Shown: in pieces, positions 47,003 through 56,909 of the stretch
Layout of the letters: each line of letters starts with the position of its first letter
Numbering within the stretch: the stretch's first letter is position 1
From: Bifidobacteriaceae bacterium
GTDB lineage: Bacteria; Actinomycetota; Actinomycetes; Actinomycetales; Bifidobacteriaceae
Direction: 5' to 3'
Assembly (NCBI GenBank): GCA_022651005.1
Contig: JALCQD010000001.1
Coordinates: 310,001-374,000, forward strand
Length of the DNA stretch: 64,000 nt
Program-made: the position numbers and the translations under genes
The notes under the pieces: generated by a model
Told to the model about the DNA's origin: nothing
Databases searched by the model: none
What the model saw: only the letters and a program-made list of their open reading frames with translations

Positions 47003-47581
47003 ATGAACAAGGGCAGACTCGAAGCATTCACCGATGCGGTGCTCGCCATCGCGATGACGATTCTGGTGTTGGAACTCGCCCAGCCCAAAGCGCCAACGTT
47101 CGCCGCCGTCTGGGAACTGCGGCAAAGTTATGCCACCTATTTGATTTCCTTCGTTGGCCTCGCAGTGATGTGGAACAATCACCACCACATATTTCAGTTG
47201 GTGCGCGTGATCGACGGCCGCGTTCTGTGGGCAAATTGCATGATGCTTTTCTTCGCCACGCTGTTTCCCTACGCCACGAAATTCGTAGACACGCATTTCT
47301 TCGATTTCGTGCCGGAGTTGTTCTACTGGGTTGTGTTTTGCATGCTTTCGGTGGGTTATTTCCTGGTGTACGCAACACTCGCCAAGGCCGACCCCGGCAA
47401 CGAGAAGCTGCGGACGGCTGTGGTCCGCCCGGCAAAGATTATTGCCGATTTCAGCGTGAAAGGCGTGGGTCTCATCGTGGGATTCTTCTATCCGCCGGCC
47501 ATGATCATAGGTACCTTCGCCGCCATGTTCATCTGGGTGATTCCGGAACGGAAGGCAGAGAAGGCACTCAAAATCCGCTGA
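47003..47581 (+). CDS. TMEM175-family (DUF1211) potassium channel-like protein
   Basis: 192 residues and about six helices. The signature R-x-x-x-F-x-D in RLEAFTDAVLAIAMTILVLEL (5-25) is the TMEM175 pore helix with the ion-selectivity position. Bacterial members form K+-permeable tetramers. The start at 47003 follows GGGGAGA; 46 bases separate it from the divergent exporter start. Confidence 0.8.
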   Translation: MNKGRLEAFTDAVLAIAMTILVLELAQPKAPTFAAVWELRQSYATYLISFVGLAVMWNNHHHIFQLVRVIDGRVLWANCMMLFFATLFPYATKFVDTHFFDFVPELFYWVVFCMLSVGYFLVYATLAKADPGNEKLRTAVVRPAKIIADFSVKGVGLIVGFFYPPAMIIGTFAAMFIWVIPERKAEKALKIR

Positions 47582-47616
47582 CGGCGCCCCGACACGTCCA
47601 CGTAAGAAGTTGTTCT

Positions 47617-48009
47617 TTAATCCTTGCCCTCATACGCGAGGCGTTCCGTCTCGTAACCGAGCATGTGATCGTCCCAATGCTCAATCTTGTAATCCAGGTA
47701 TTTCAACGTCTTGTGAATCTCGGCCTCCTGCTGTGCAAGCTGGGTGCGCTGATCCGCCAAGAGTGATTTGCGCGCCTCACGGGTCTGTGCACCATCGCGA
47801 AAGAGCTTCACGAATTCGATGAGCGATTCGATGGACATCCCCGCCTTACGAAGAACCTGAATGTAATACACCCAGTTCATGTCGTGTTCGGTGTAGTCGC
47901 GATAGCCGCTGGTGTTGCGCCTGATGGGTGGCAATAATCCAATGCGTTCCCAGTAGCGCAGAGTGTCTTTCGTGAGATCGAACTCGCGGGCTACTTCTTC
48001 GATTTTCAT
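47617..48009 (-). CDS. MerR-family transcriptional regulator
   Basis: 130 residues. The N-terminal helix-turn-helix/wing reads KIEEVAREFDLTKDTLRYWERIGLLPP then RNTSGYRDYTEHD, followed by a coiled-coil with YKIEHWDDHM at the end. It lies 7 bases after the aldo-keto reductase gene in the same operon and likely acts on the MerR-type promoter at 48959-48989. No conserved metal-binding Cys is visible. An upstream in-frame ATG at 48054 would overlap the reductase gene. Confidence 0.85.
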   Translation of the reverse strand: MKIEEVAREFDLTKDTLRYWERIGLLPPIRRNTSGYRDYTEHDMNWVYYIQVLRKAGMSIESLIEFVKLFRDGAQTREARKSLLADQRTQLAQQEAEIHKTLKYLDYKIEHWDDHMLGYETERLAYEGKD

Positions 48010-48016
48010 GAGAGAC

Positions 48017-48922
<906 letters not shown>

Positions 48923-48958
48923 TTAGAAAGTCTTTTGCAATTTCTTTCAACGGTTTTG

Positions 48959-48989
48959 ACACTAAACCTTGGTGTGAGCTCCAAGGCAA
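48959..48989 (-). promoter_or_regulatory. MerR-type promoter of the aldo/keto reductase-merR unit
   Basis: On the minus strand TTGCCT (48989-48984), a 19-base spacer and TAGTGT (48964-48959). The spacer is filled by a dyad with arms CCTTGG and CCAAGG (48967-48986). The long spacer and central dyad are the classic MerR arrangement. Confidence 0.65.
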
Positions 48990-49129
48990 ACCCTGAGAAC
49001 CGCGATTAAGCTCACGGCTCATCTCATGCAGGTCTTAACCCTCAGCCACGCAAACGTGGGCATTACGATTTTTAATTCGCAATGCCCACGCACGATATCG
49101 CTGCTGCTCTATTGACTCAGTCCGCCACC

Positions 49130-49453
49130 TCAGTCCTCTCCGAAAATCCTCTTGGCAATGCCAAATGCCGACCACGCCTTGGGCCAGCCCGCGTAGAACG
49201 CGAGATGCGTAATGAGCTCCACCATTTCGTCGCGCGTGACGCCGTTCTTCTTGGCAATGCCCATGTGCGCCTCGAGTTGCGGGAACAAGCCCTGCGCCAT
49301 AAGCGCCGAGCACGTAATCATGCTGCGATCCCTCGGGGAAAGCTGCTCCTCACGAGACCACACCTCACCAAAGAGCACATCATCGTTGAGTTCCGCGAAT
49401 TTCGGAGCGAAGTCACCCAGCTGATCACGTCCTGCTGTCTGTTTCTCTGCCAT
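49130..49453 (-). CDS. carboxymuconolactone decarboxylase family protein
   Basis: 107 residues of the CMD/AhpD-like fold. The segment CSALMAQGLFPQLEAHMGIAKKNGVTRDEMVELITHLAFYAGWP is typical, with His in EAH. Only one Cys is in place of the AhpD C-x-x-C, so it is not a classic peroxidase partner. It shares the strand with the cupin upstream, suggesting a metabolite-binding role in a redox cluster. Confidence 0.8.
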   Translation of the reverse strand: MAEKQTAGRDQLGDFAPKFAELNDDVLFGEVWSREEQLSPRDRSMITCSALMAQGLFPQLEAHMGIAKKNGVTRDEMVELITHLAFYAGWPKAWSAFGIAKRIFGED

Positions 49454-49525
49454 GTCCTCCTACTTTCTTTCAATCATTTCGCTGTGCTTTCACGCGTCAA
49501 AAGGCCAAAACGGCGAATGAACCTC

Positions 49526-49939
49526 TCAGTCAGCCAGCGTCGTGTAATACTCATCATCGACGGGCTCCAGCCATTCGGCGGTACCTGCGGTAATGGCCAC
49601 GTGCGAGAACCACGAATCTTTAGTGGCACCGTGCCAGTGCTTCACTCCGTCGTGAACAACCACGACGTCTCCGGGAACCATCTTGCGCGCGGGCGAACCC
49701 TCTTCCTGATACCAGCCCTCGCCACCAGTAGCGAGCAGAATCTGGAATCCGCCGTTGTGCCTGTGCCAATTGTTGCGGCACCCTGGCTCAAACGTCACAT
49801 TGCCCACGCCCACATTGAGCGCAGGATCCGCCACCATCGACGCCAGCCATGACTGACCCTTGAAATACTTCTGATAGGCGACGTTGGGATCTCCCAGCGG
49901 AAAGATCACGCCGTCCTTAACGTCCTCATTTTTTGCCAT
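49526..49939 (-). CDS. single-domain cupin protein
   Basis: 137 residues. The first cupin motif has H59 and H61 in NNWHRHNGGFQIL; the second has H101 and H103 in HDGVKHWHGA. The metal-binding site is complete. The start at 49939 follows GGAGGATTTTT; a longer frame is unlikely. It lies 72 bases upstream of the CMD gene and probably forms a unit with it. Confidence 0.8.
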   Translation of the reverse strand: MAKNEDVKDGVIFPLGDPNVAYQKYFKGQSWLASMVADPALNVGVGNVTFEPGCRNNWHRHNGGFQILLATGGEGWYQEEGSPARKMVPGDVVVVHDGVKHWHGATKDSWFSHVAITAGTAEWLEPVDDEYYTTLAD

Positions 49940-49952
49940 AAAAATCCTCCGG

Positions 49953-50107
49953 CTCTCTCTCCCTTTCGCACTCCACACCTAATATTCGTCGAGTGCGAAA
50001 AGAGAAGAAATATCGCATCGCACCATTAACACGCTTGTTAGCGTTCTCCACTCAGAAATCTCTTTTCGCACTTAACTGCCAATGGTCAAAAGGTGCGAAA
50101 GGAGAGA
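49953..50107. repeat. four alternating copies of a TGCGAAAnGAGA element
   Basis: Copies are at 49953-49973 (reverse), 49991-50005 (forward), 50058-50073 (reverse) and 50090-50107 (forward), each close to GTGCGAAAAGAGA or GTGCGAAAGGAGA. Pairs 1+2 and 3+4 can form long hairpins with 17- to 20-base loops. The block fills the gap between cupin and alcohol dehydrogenase genes. It may be two terminator hairpins or a duplicated operator. Confidence 0.55.
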
Positions 50108-50115
50108 CCATCACC

Positions 50116-51171
50116 TCACGGCTTGACGATGACTTTCAGTGCCTTGCGCGTATCCATCGCCTTATATCCCTCGGCGATGTCATCGAGCGCTACGGCCTTG
50201 TCGAACACAAGTCCGGGGTTGATCTCACCGGAGAGCACACGCGGCACAGCGTCGTCGAGATAGGCGCGAACCGGAGCAGGGCCACCCGTCAGAGTCGCAT
50301 TCTTGCCAAAAAGCGATCCAAAGCCAACGGGCGCATCCTCGTACTGCGGCACGCCCACGCGGCTGATGACGCCTCCGGGGCGCACCACACCATACGACTG
50401 AACATAAGCGGGCATGTACCCCACGGCTTCGAGCACAACATGAGAGCCCAGGCCACCTGTCAGTTCAAGAACCTTGGCGATCCCCTCGTCACCCCGCTCA
50501 GGCACAACGTCGGTGGCACCAAAGCGGCGTCCCAGATCAGTGCGCTCCATGTGCCGTCCCATGAGAATGATCTTCTCCGCACCCAACTGATGCGACGCGA
50601 GAACCGCGGAAAGTCCCACGGCTCCGTCACCGACCACCGTCACGGTCTTGCCGGCCGATACGCGGCCCATGTGCGCAGCGTGATATCCGGTGAGATACAC
50701 ATCGGACAGCGTCAGCAGGCTGGCTAGCAAGTCATCCGGGCTTTTTTCGGTAACGCCGGGTACCACCACGAGCGAGCCGTCCGCCTGAGGAATGCGCGCG
50801 TACTCGGCCTGGAGACCGCCGGCCGCCGCACCTTCCTCACCGCCATACCAGCCACCCTTGGGGCAGGACGTCTGCATGCCCTCACGGCACAACTCGCACG
50901 TATTGTCCTGGTATGCGAACGGAGCAATGACGAAATCGCCCTTGCGCACATTCGTCACCGAGGAACCGGTTTCCTCCACCACGCCAATCATCTCGTGGCC
51001 CATTGCCCAGCCCTCGGCATGCGGAGTCATGTGACGGTATGGATGCAAGTCGGATCCGCACACGCAGGCACGCACCATGCGCACGATGGCATCGGTGGGC
51101 TCCTGAAGAGTGGGCATGGGAACGTCTTCGACGCGAACGTCGCCCGGCGCAAACATATATGCTGCTTTCAT
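50116..51171 (-). CDS. zinc-dependent alcohol dehydrogenase (MDR)
   Basis: 351 residues. The catalytic zinc ligands are in VCGSDLH and GHEMIG; a Cys cluster NTCELCREGMQTSC is the structural-zinc loop with three Cys visible. The NAD(P) motif is GDGAVGL. It oxidises alcohols or reduces aldehydes with a nicotinamide cofactor. Its promoter carries a MerR-type dyad (51217-51246), and a MerR regulator is encoded just upstream in the same direction. Confidence 0.86.
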   Translation of the reverse strand: MKAAYMFAPGDVRVEDVPMPTLQEPTDAIVRMVRACVCGSDLHPYRHMTPHAEGWAMGHEMIGVVEETGSSVTNVRKGDFVIAPFAYQDNTCELCREGMQTSCPKGGWYGGEEGAAAGGLQAEYARIPQADGSLVVVPGVTEKSPDDLLASLLTLSDVYLTGYHAAHMGRVSAGKTVTVVGDGAVGLSAVLASHQLGAEKIILMGRHMERTDLGRRFGATDVVPERGDEGIAKVLELTGGLGSHVVLEAVGYMPAYVQSYGVVRPGGVISRVGVPQYEDAPVGFGSLFGKNATLTGGPAPVRAYLDDAVPRVLSGEINPGLVFDKAVALDDIAEGYKAMDTRKALKVIVKP

Positions 51172-51216
51172 TGTGACTTCTTTCCTTTTTTGTTCTGTGT
51201 TTCGATGATGATTAAA

Positions 51217-51246
51217 ACATTAAGAACTTCAAGCACTTGAAGTCAA
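51217..51246 (-). promoter_or_regulatory. MerR-type promoter of the alcohol dehydrogenase gene
   Basis: On the minus strand TTGACT (51246-51241), an 18-base spacer and TAATGT (51222-51217). The spacer is largely the dyad ACTTCAAGCACTTGAAGT (51226-51243), perfect except its two central bases. It fits activation by a MerR protein such as the neighbouring one. Confidence 0.65.
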
Positions 51247-51273
51247 AAGCAAATAATGGCAGCGTTCCAGGAA

Positions 51274-51729
51274 TTAATTTCCCCGCATCTTGCTCACGAG
51301 AGCAGCGGCCTGGGACCCTATTTCGAGCGCCTCGGCATCATCCCCGGCCTCACTGGCCTTCCAGTAGCGCACCTTCAATGCGAGATATTTCTGCTGCGCC
51401 TTGAGCTGCTTTTCCTGCTCCTTGAGTCGCGCCTGTTGATCGCGCAAAAGAGAAATCTGAACCTGCGGCACGGGATTGCCAGACCGATTCGCCTGCAGGT
51501 AATTGCGCATGTCGTCCAAGGGCATCCCCGTGGCGTTGAGACACGACACGGTGAGGATGGAATCAATATCGTGTTCTCCATAGACACGATGGCCGCTGGA
51601 CTCATCGCGATGCGCCGGTTCCAGCACGCCCACCGACTCGTAATAGTGCAGCGTCGACTCTGGCAGCCCCGTCAAACGAGCGGTTTCACTGATGGTGTAC
51701 CACCGCACACCCTGAATAGTCATCGTCAT
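51274..51729 (-). CDS. MerR-family transcriptional regulator, second copy
   Basis: 151 residues. The N-terminal domain has RWYTISETARLTGLPESTLHYYESVGVLEP then GHRVYGEHDIDSILTV, a MerR pattern of the aldehyde-responsive AdhR/NmlR type. A coiled coil with ARLKEQEKQLKAQQ follows. The start at 51729 or 51723 has no clear ribosome site. It lies before the alcohol dehydrogenase and likely controls it. Confidence 0.85.
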   Translation of the reverse strand: MTMTIQGVRWYTISETARLTGLPESTLHYYESVGVLEPAHRDESSGHRVYGEHDIDSILTVSCLNATGMPLDDMRNYLQANRSGNPVPQVQISLLRDQQARLKEQEKQLKAQQKYLALKVRYWKASEAGDDAEALEIGSQAAALVSKMRGN

Positions 51730-51896
51730 GAAATAAGCATATGCACGTGCGAACACCATCACGTCACCCAAAATCAACGGAATCTTCCACGGGCAGAAAA
51801 CTACACGTTTTCGCATAGGATGTCCGATAAGTCACACACACCACGACCTTGGCTACACGCGGTCGCTGCTGCCGTGCCGACGAGCATGGAGGAAAA

Positions 51897-52517
51897 ATGA
51901 CAGCTGCACAGAACGACAGACGCTACATTCGTACGGAGGAACGCATCCTTCGGGCGATGACGGACCTTCTGAGACTTCGTAAATTCGACAAGATCACCGT
52001 CACGGACATCTGCAAAATGGCGCATGTGAGCCATTCCAGCTTCTATGCACACTTTTCAAGCAAGCAGGACCTCGTCAAGAAGTACGAAGACCGCATGCTC
52101 GCCGACGTCGCCAACGACATTTCCTCCCGCGAGCACGTCCCATTACGAGAAGTGATTCTCAAACGCCTCTCCTTCCTCAATTCCAAAGGCGAACTCATCG
52201 CACAACTGCTGTCGAAGAACGGTTCCCCCGAGATTCAGAGCCAGCTAGAACACGATCTCATCGAGAATTTCAAACGCATCGTTCTGCCCCGCATGAACGT
52301 CACCATTCGCACGGAAGTCGGCGAGCGTTACCTCTCGGCCTTCCTCGCCAACGCCATGCTCGGCGTCATCCAGGAGTGGATTAATTCAGGGCGCAAGGAA
52401 AGTCCGGAGCGCCTCGCCGGTCTCATCGATTCAATCCTCGGATTCACGCTGGGAGCGGCCCCGCGCGAGCCGGCCACGCGTCCCGCAAAAACGAGTCCAG
52501 CTCAGTCCTCGGCCTAG
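51897..52517 (+). CDS. TetR-family transcriptional regulator
   Basis: 206 residues. The helix-turn-helix is FDKITVTDICKMAHVSHSSFYAHFSSK. The ligand-binding domain is long and the tail Pro/Ala-rich. The start at 51897 follows GGAGGAAAA. It is convergent with the MacB-type gene and may control it or a nearby exporter. Confidence 0.85.
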   Translation: MTAAQNDRRYIRTEERILRAMTDLLRLRKFDKITVTDICKMAHVSHSSFYAHFSSKQDLVKKYEDRMLADVANDISSREHVPLREVILKRLSFLNSKGELIAQLLSKNGSPEIQSQLEHDLIENFKRIVLPRMNVTIRTEVGERYLSAFLANAMLGVIQEWINSGRKESPERLAGLIDSILGFTLGAAPREPATRPAKTSPAQSSA

Positions 52518-52528
52518 GCCTCTCTCCC

Positions 52529-54628
52529 TCAGTCGGCGGCCAGCGCGTCGATCGGGTTGAGATTCGCCGCGTGCCTACTGGGCAGCAGCGAGGCAATGAG
52601 CGAGATCACCAAAGCGATGATGAACACCGTCAGCACATTGCCCGGAGTTATCTGAATGAACGCATAGTCCGCTATCTTCGCCAGCAAGGAGTTCGCGGCG
52701 AACTCTGCCACAAATGCCAGAACCGTTGCGAGCGCTGCAGACGCGACGCCGATGATGAGCGACTCCGCGATGAACAGCAAGCGGATATCTCCCTTTGATT
52801 CTCCCAGCGCGCGCAGCACACCGATCTCCTTAGTGCGAGCGCTCACCGACATGTACATCGTCACAATGATCATGAGCGCGGACACCACCAGCGAAATGGC
52901 GGCGATAGCGGCGAGGATTGTGGTCGCCAGGCTCACATACGTCTGCACAGTGCTGATGAGGCTAGCCACGGAGATTGCCGAGAATAGTCGCTTGTTATTG
53001 GAATCCTTCAGCGCATTGATTTTGTCGCCCACCGCGGAAGCATTGTCGTAATTGTCAACCTTCACGACCGCCTGCGCGGGATCGGTATCGACGTTCTTCT
53101 TGCTCAGCTCGCTGATGAGCGTATCGGTATTGACAGCCGAAATCTGCATCATGCCGGTGGAGCTTTCGGCGATGCCCGACACCGTGACGTCGAACTTGAT
53201 GGTGACGGGCATGCCGTCCTTGTCCTGTGACGCGAAGGACACCGTCACGGTTTTGCCAATGAGCTTCTTCCAGTTCTTCGAGCTGCCGAGTTTCTGCGCG
53301 GCGCCCGCCTTATCGAGCACTATCTCGCCCTTGCCGGGAGCCTTACCTGCGATGATGGAGGATTTGGTATATGAGTTCGTCCAGTTGCTCATAGAGGTCA
53401 ACGTCACCTTGTCGTCGCCCTTTTGCACAACAACGCCAGTTTCCGTATACCCCTTTTGCACGCTCGTCACGTGTTTCAGGGCGGCAATCTTCTTCAGCTG
53501 TGCGGCGCTGAATCTCGGCGCTGTCGTCGACGTCACCGCTCCCATAGCACCCATATTGCTGCCGCCACCAGCCTGAGAACCGGCGGCTCCCGAGGTTCCA
53601 GATTGAGATCCTGCGGCGCCCGATTGCGACGATGCCGCCCCCGAAGTGCTGCTCGAACTGTCACTACTGCTATCGCTGGTCTTCGAACTCTGATACCTGC
53701 TGACCGTGATCATCTGCGGGTTCGCCACCTGCGTGATCTGCTCGTTGATGTAGCCGCTCAGCCCGTTGCCAAGTCCCGAGAACAGGATGACGGAGAACAG
53801 ACCGATGGCGGTGCCGATCACAATCAGCGAATTTCGCCAGAAATTGAATCTCAGATGTTTTGCGGCCATGCCGAGGCTTGAAGACGCGCGTAGCGGACGC
53901 GACACGATGCGGCCAGAGCGTCTGGGGGCACGCGCTTCGTACGCGGGCTTGACGCGATGACCGTCCACAATCTTGCCGTCGGCGAGATTGACGATGCGGG
54001 TTCCGGAATCCGCTACTGCCTGCGAGTGCGTCACTGCGATGACGAGACGGCCCTCTTGAGCGATCTCGTTGAGTAATTGCAGGACTTCCGCAGTATTCTG
54101 CGAGTCGAGTGCTCCCGTGGGCTCGTCGGCGATGATGATCTTGGGGTCACTTGCCAAGGCACGCGCGATGGCGACGCGCTGCTTCTGCCCGCCGGAAAGC
54201 TGATTGGGATACTTGCGAATGTGCTCTGCGAGACCCACCTGAGTCAGCAGCTCTTTGGCCTTTTCTTCGCGCCGATGCTTGCTGAGCGTCGTCATGTCAA
54301 GGGAGACGAGAACGTTGTCGAGAACGCTCAGGTGGCTGATGAGATTGTAGGACTGATAGATGTAGCCCACCGTTTCGCGCCGGTACTTGTCCATGCGTTT
54401 TTCGTTGTGGTGATCGAGTTTCTGCCCGTCGACGAGTACCTCGCCATCAAACTTGCGGTCAAGGCCTCCGATGATGTTCATGAGGGTGGATTTGCCGCCG
54501 CCCGATTCGCCGAGGATGGAGACGAATTCTCCGAGATCAAAATCAAGATCGATGCCCTTGAGCACAGGAAACTCTTGTTTCCCCAAAAAATACGACTTGT
54601 GAATATCCTTCAGCTGAAGAAAAGCCAT
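52529..54628 (-). CDS. ABC transporter, fused ATP-binding and FtsX-like permease (MacB-type)
   Basis: 699 residues. The N-terminal ATPase has [21 protein letters not shown] and [11 protein letters not shown]; four helices are near 270, 550, 600 and 660 with FtsX-like loops. A low-complexity Ser/Gly/Ala segment (about 313-365, with AAGSQSG repeats) opens the large extracytoplasmic domain. Such exporters move peptides, drugs or lipoproteins. The single-chain ATPase-permease is MacB-like, but its Gram-positive context and the linker are unusual. Confidence 0.83.
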   Translation of the reverse strand: MAFLQLKDIHKSYFLGKQEFPVLKGIDLDFDLGEFVSILGESGGGKSTLMNIIGGLDRKFDGEVLVDGQKLDHHNEKRMDKYRRETVGYIYQSYNLISHLSVLDNVLVSLDMTTLSKHRREEKAKELLTQVGLAEHIRKYPNQLSGGQKQRVAIARALASDPKIIIADEPTGALDSQNTAEVLQLLNEIAQEGRLVIAVTHSQAVADSGTRIVNLADGKIVDGHRVKPAYEARAPRRSGRIVSRPLRASSSLGMAAKHLRFNFWRNSLIVIGTAIGLFSVILFSGLGNGLSGYINEQITQVANPQMITVSRYQSSKTSDSSSDSSSSTSGAASSQSGAAGSQSGTSGAAGSQAGGGSNMGAMGAVTSTTAPRFSAAQLKKIAALKHVTSVQKGYTETGVVVQKGDDKVTLTSMSNWTNSYTKSSIIAGKAPGKGEIVLDKAGAAQKLGSSKNWKKLIGKTVTVSFASQDKDGMPVTIKFDVTVSGIAESSTGMMQISAVNTDTLISELSKKNVDTDPAQAVVKVDNYDNASAVGDKINALKDSNNKRLFSAISVASLISTVQTYVSLATTILAAIAAISLVVSALMIIVTMYMSVSARTKEIGVLRALGESKGDIRLLFIAESLIIGVASAALATVLAFVAEFAANSLLAKIADYAFIQITPGNVLTVFIIALVISLIASLLPSRHAANLNPIDALAAD

Positions 54629-54715
54629 TGCCGATGAGTCCTTGTCTATCGCGGGGTCTCGGGGACGGGCGCCTTCTCATTCGCACACGAGCCTTTGATT
54701 GCTAACAGTATTGGA

Positions 54716-54744
54716 TATTAATGGTGTTATAGACAAGCCGTCAA
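54716..54744 (-). promoter_or_regulatory. candidate promoter of the MacB-type gene
   Basis: TTGACG (54744-54739), a 17-base spacer and TTAATA (54721-54716) on the minus strand. It lies between brnQ and the transporter start. Confidence 0.45.
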
Positions 54745-54760
54745 CCACTGACCACGTTTT

Positions 54761-56209
54761 TCACACAGCGCGCAGATTCCTCGTTCTCACCGCGCTCTCG
54801 ACGACACCAATTATTATGCCAAGGATTGCTGGAGTCACCCACCCAAGTTGGAAGGCATCAAGAGGCAGATACGCGAGCGCGGCACGCAACCAGGGCAGAG
54901 ATCCGCCAAGTACAACTGCCATGCTCTCCACGCATTGCGCCGCCGACACGATCCCCACGCATAGGACCGTCCAGAAATACACCCGCGAAAACTTTGACGA
55001 GAACACTCGATGCACGAGTGATAGCAGTACCACCACGATCGCAATCGGGTAAAGCGCGGACAGCACCGGCAGTGACACCTTGATGATCATGCTCAGCCCA
55101 ATGTTCGATACCAACAGACTGAACAACGTGAAAATCGTGCTCCACGCTCGATATGTCATCTTCTCGCCTCGCGGCGTGCGCGCTGCCGGGAACCGCTCTT
55201 GAAAATACACGCTCACGGTGGAAATCAGACCAGTGCACACGTTGAGACAGGCGAGGAAGAAAATAAGTCCCACGAAAGCAGTGCCCCAGGAGCCGAACAG
55301 CTCCGTCGTGAGATTCGTAAGAACCGTGGCGCCAGTGTCGTGCTCGCTGTCCACCGGCGAAAGTGATCCGGAAACCGCACCAACGTAAGAAAGCACCGCG
55401 TACACGAGAGCAAGCAGCACCCCGGTGGAAAGACCACCGAGGGCCGTTTCCCTGCGAATCTTTGATTCTTCCTTTACCCCCATCGCAGACACGTTCGCGG
55501 AAATGACGATTCCAAAATACAGGGCCGCAAGCATGTCCATCGTCTGATAGCCATCCAGAAAACCACGCACCATCTGGTTGCTGGCATAGTCACCGGCGGG
55601 TGGAGTCAGGCTTCCCCGAAAAGTAGCAACGCACCCCACGAAAAGCACTGCGATGAGAATCAGCAGCAGCGGCCCCATGAACTTGCCGATGATGGAGGCG
55701 AGCTTGTCGGGATGCTGGGCGAGAACGTAGGCAAGGGCGAAGAATACGAGGGAGTAGAGGAGCTGCAGCGACCATTGCGGCATGCCTGGAAGGAAGTGAG
55801 CAAAAGGAGTCACCGCCATCTCAAATGACGTCGTCGCCGTACGCGGGATGGCGAAGCACGGGCCGATAGTAAGAATGATGAGCAGACCGAACACGAGGGA
55901 AAAGTTTTTAGAGACGCGGCCAGCGAGCACGTCGAAGCCGCCCGCAGTGGTGACCGCGAGCACACCCAATATGGGTAAGCCCACCCCCGACACGATGAAA
56001 CCGATTGTGGCAGGCAGCGTTGCAGAACCTGCCTGCGCGCCCACGATGGGAGGAAAGATAAGATTCCCCGCACCGAAGAACATGGAGAAAAAGGTGAAAG
56101 CGATGAGGACACGGCCACGACGGCTGAGGGAGCGAGAACGATCTCCAGCGGGCCCCAGGTCCTGCTCGGATTTCTGCGCGGACTTCTGCTGCTCGGACCC
56201 TTGCCCCAT
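54761..56209 (-). CDS. brnQ: branched-chain amino acid:cation symporter BrnQ
   Basis: 482 residues with about 12 helices. FFGAGNLIFPPIVG, GGFDVLAGRVSKNF and the NVSAMGV segment are those of the LIVCS family, taking up Ile, Leu and Val with Na+ or H+. The start at 56209 has GGGAG six bases upstream; an earlier ATG at 56221 lacks this. A basic, Ser/Gln-rich N-terminal tail precedes helix 1. Confidence 0.9.
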   Translation of the reverse strand: MGQGSEQQKSAQKSEQDLGPAGDRSRSLSRRGRVLIAFTFFSMFFGAGNLIFPPIVGAQAGSATLPATIGFIVSGVGLPILGVLAVTTAGGFDVLAGRVSKNFSLVFGLLIILTIGPCFAIPRTATTSFEMAVTPFAHFLPGMPQWSLQLLYSLVFFALAYVLAQHPDKLASIIGKFMGPLLLILIAVLFVGCVATFRGSLTPPAGDYASNQMVRGFLDGYQTMDMLAALYFGIVISANVSAMGVKEESKIRRETALGGLSTGVLLALVYAVLSYVGAVSGSLSPVDSEHDTGATVLTNLTTELFGSWGTAFVGLIFFLACLNVCTGLISTVSVYFQERFPAARTPRGEKMTYRAWSTIFTLFSLLVSNIGLSMIIKVSLPVLSALYPIAIVVVLLSLVHRVFSSKFSRVYFWTVLCVGIVSAAQCVESMAVVLGGSLPWLRAALAYLPLDAFQLGWVTPAILGIIIGVVESAVRTRNLRAV

Positions 56210-56287
56210 TGCCGCTCCCATCGATCGAGTTCACGAATTTAGAATCCGTCAAGTGCGGTCTCGACTTGTGGACTCCCGAGGGTTCAG

Positions 56288-56315
56288 ATTATCGTATGCG
56301 CCGTACGCCGCACAA
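56288..56315 (-). promoter_or_regulatory. candidate promoter of brnQ
   Basis: TTGTGC (56315-56310), 16 bases, GATAAT (56293-56288) on the minus strand, about 79 bases before the start. The -35 match is weak. Confidence 0.3.
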
Positions 56316-56432
56316 GCGGGCGGTGGGAGCGACACTCAGCGAATGTGCTTACGCATCCTCACACGTGACGATTTGAACTGACACATGACTACATCGTGAA
56401 AAATCATGAAAGTTCGAAACCGCTGTAGATAC

Positions 56433-56467
56433 AGAAAATCCCCGGATTCCTTGGAATCCCGGGGATT
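56433..56467 (-). terminator. terminator after tRNA-His
   Basis: Stem of about 14 bp (AATCCCCGG-ATTCC with GGAATCCCGGGGATT, one bulge) ending in TTTTC on the minus strand, just after the tRNA CCA end. Confidence 0.75.
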
Positions 56468-56469
56468 GC

Positions 56470-56546
56470 TGGGGTGGCTAACGCGGCTCGAACGCGCGAC
56501 CTCCTGAACCACAATCAGGTGCTCTACCGACTGAGCTATAGCCACC
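56470..56546 (-). tRNA. tRNA-His (GUG)
   Basis: Cloverleaf with the acceptor GTGGCTA/TAGCCAC, the extra G at -1 against C73 as expected for tRNA-His, anticodon GTG in the loop TTGTGGT, and encoded CCA. Length 77. Confidence 0.95.
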
Positions 56547-56745
56547 ATGTGCGACTCGTAACAACCAAGCGCAACAGAGATTGAGTGTACACCATAAAGC
56601 AGACCTACGCGAAAGATAGTGTCGCGCATGCGCTCTAGCGAGAACACCACGAATCCAGCTCGTTGGACACGCGCCACGGCTACGCCTCAGAAAGTCACCG
56701 TATACGCTAAACTGTTCCATTGCGGGTTCTTACCGCGTAAGTTTC

Positions 56746-56819
56746 GGGCGATTAGCTCAGTTGGTTAGAGCGCCACGTTTACACCGTGGATGTCGGGGGT
56801 TCGAATCCCTCATCGCCCA
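56746..56819 (+). tRNA. tRNA-Val (UAC)
   Basis: Acceptor GGGCGAT/ATCGCCC, D-arm GCTC-AGTTGGTTA-GAGC, anticodon TAC in the loop TTTACAC with stem CCACG/CGTGG, and T-loop TTCGAAT. The CCA is not encoded; CCC follows the discriminator A. Length 74. Confidence 0.95.
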
Positions 56820-56828
56820 CCCACTATT

Positions 56829-56860
56829 ACCGTTGGAATTGCAACGGTTCAGGTACTTTT
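56829..56860 (+). terminator. possible terminator after tRNA-Val
   Basis: Short 7-bp stem (ACCGTTG/CAACGGT) with a 6-base loop and a late TTTT. Confidence 0.35.
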
Positions 56861-56909
56861 AGAATCCCCAGTGAGCGCATTTTGAGCACATTTTACTTTC
56901 TCTACCTTC

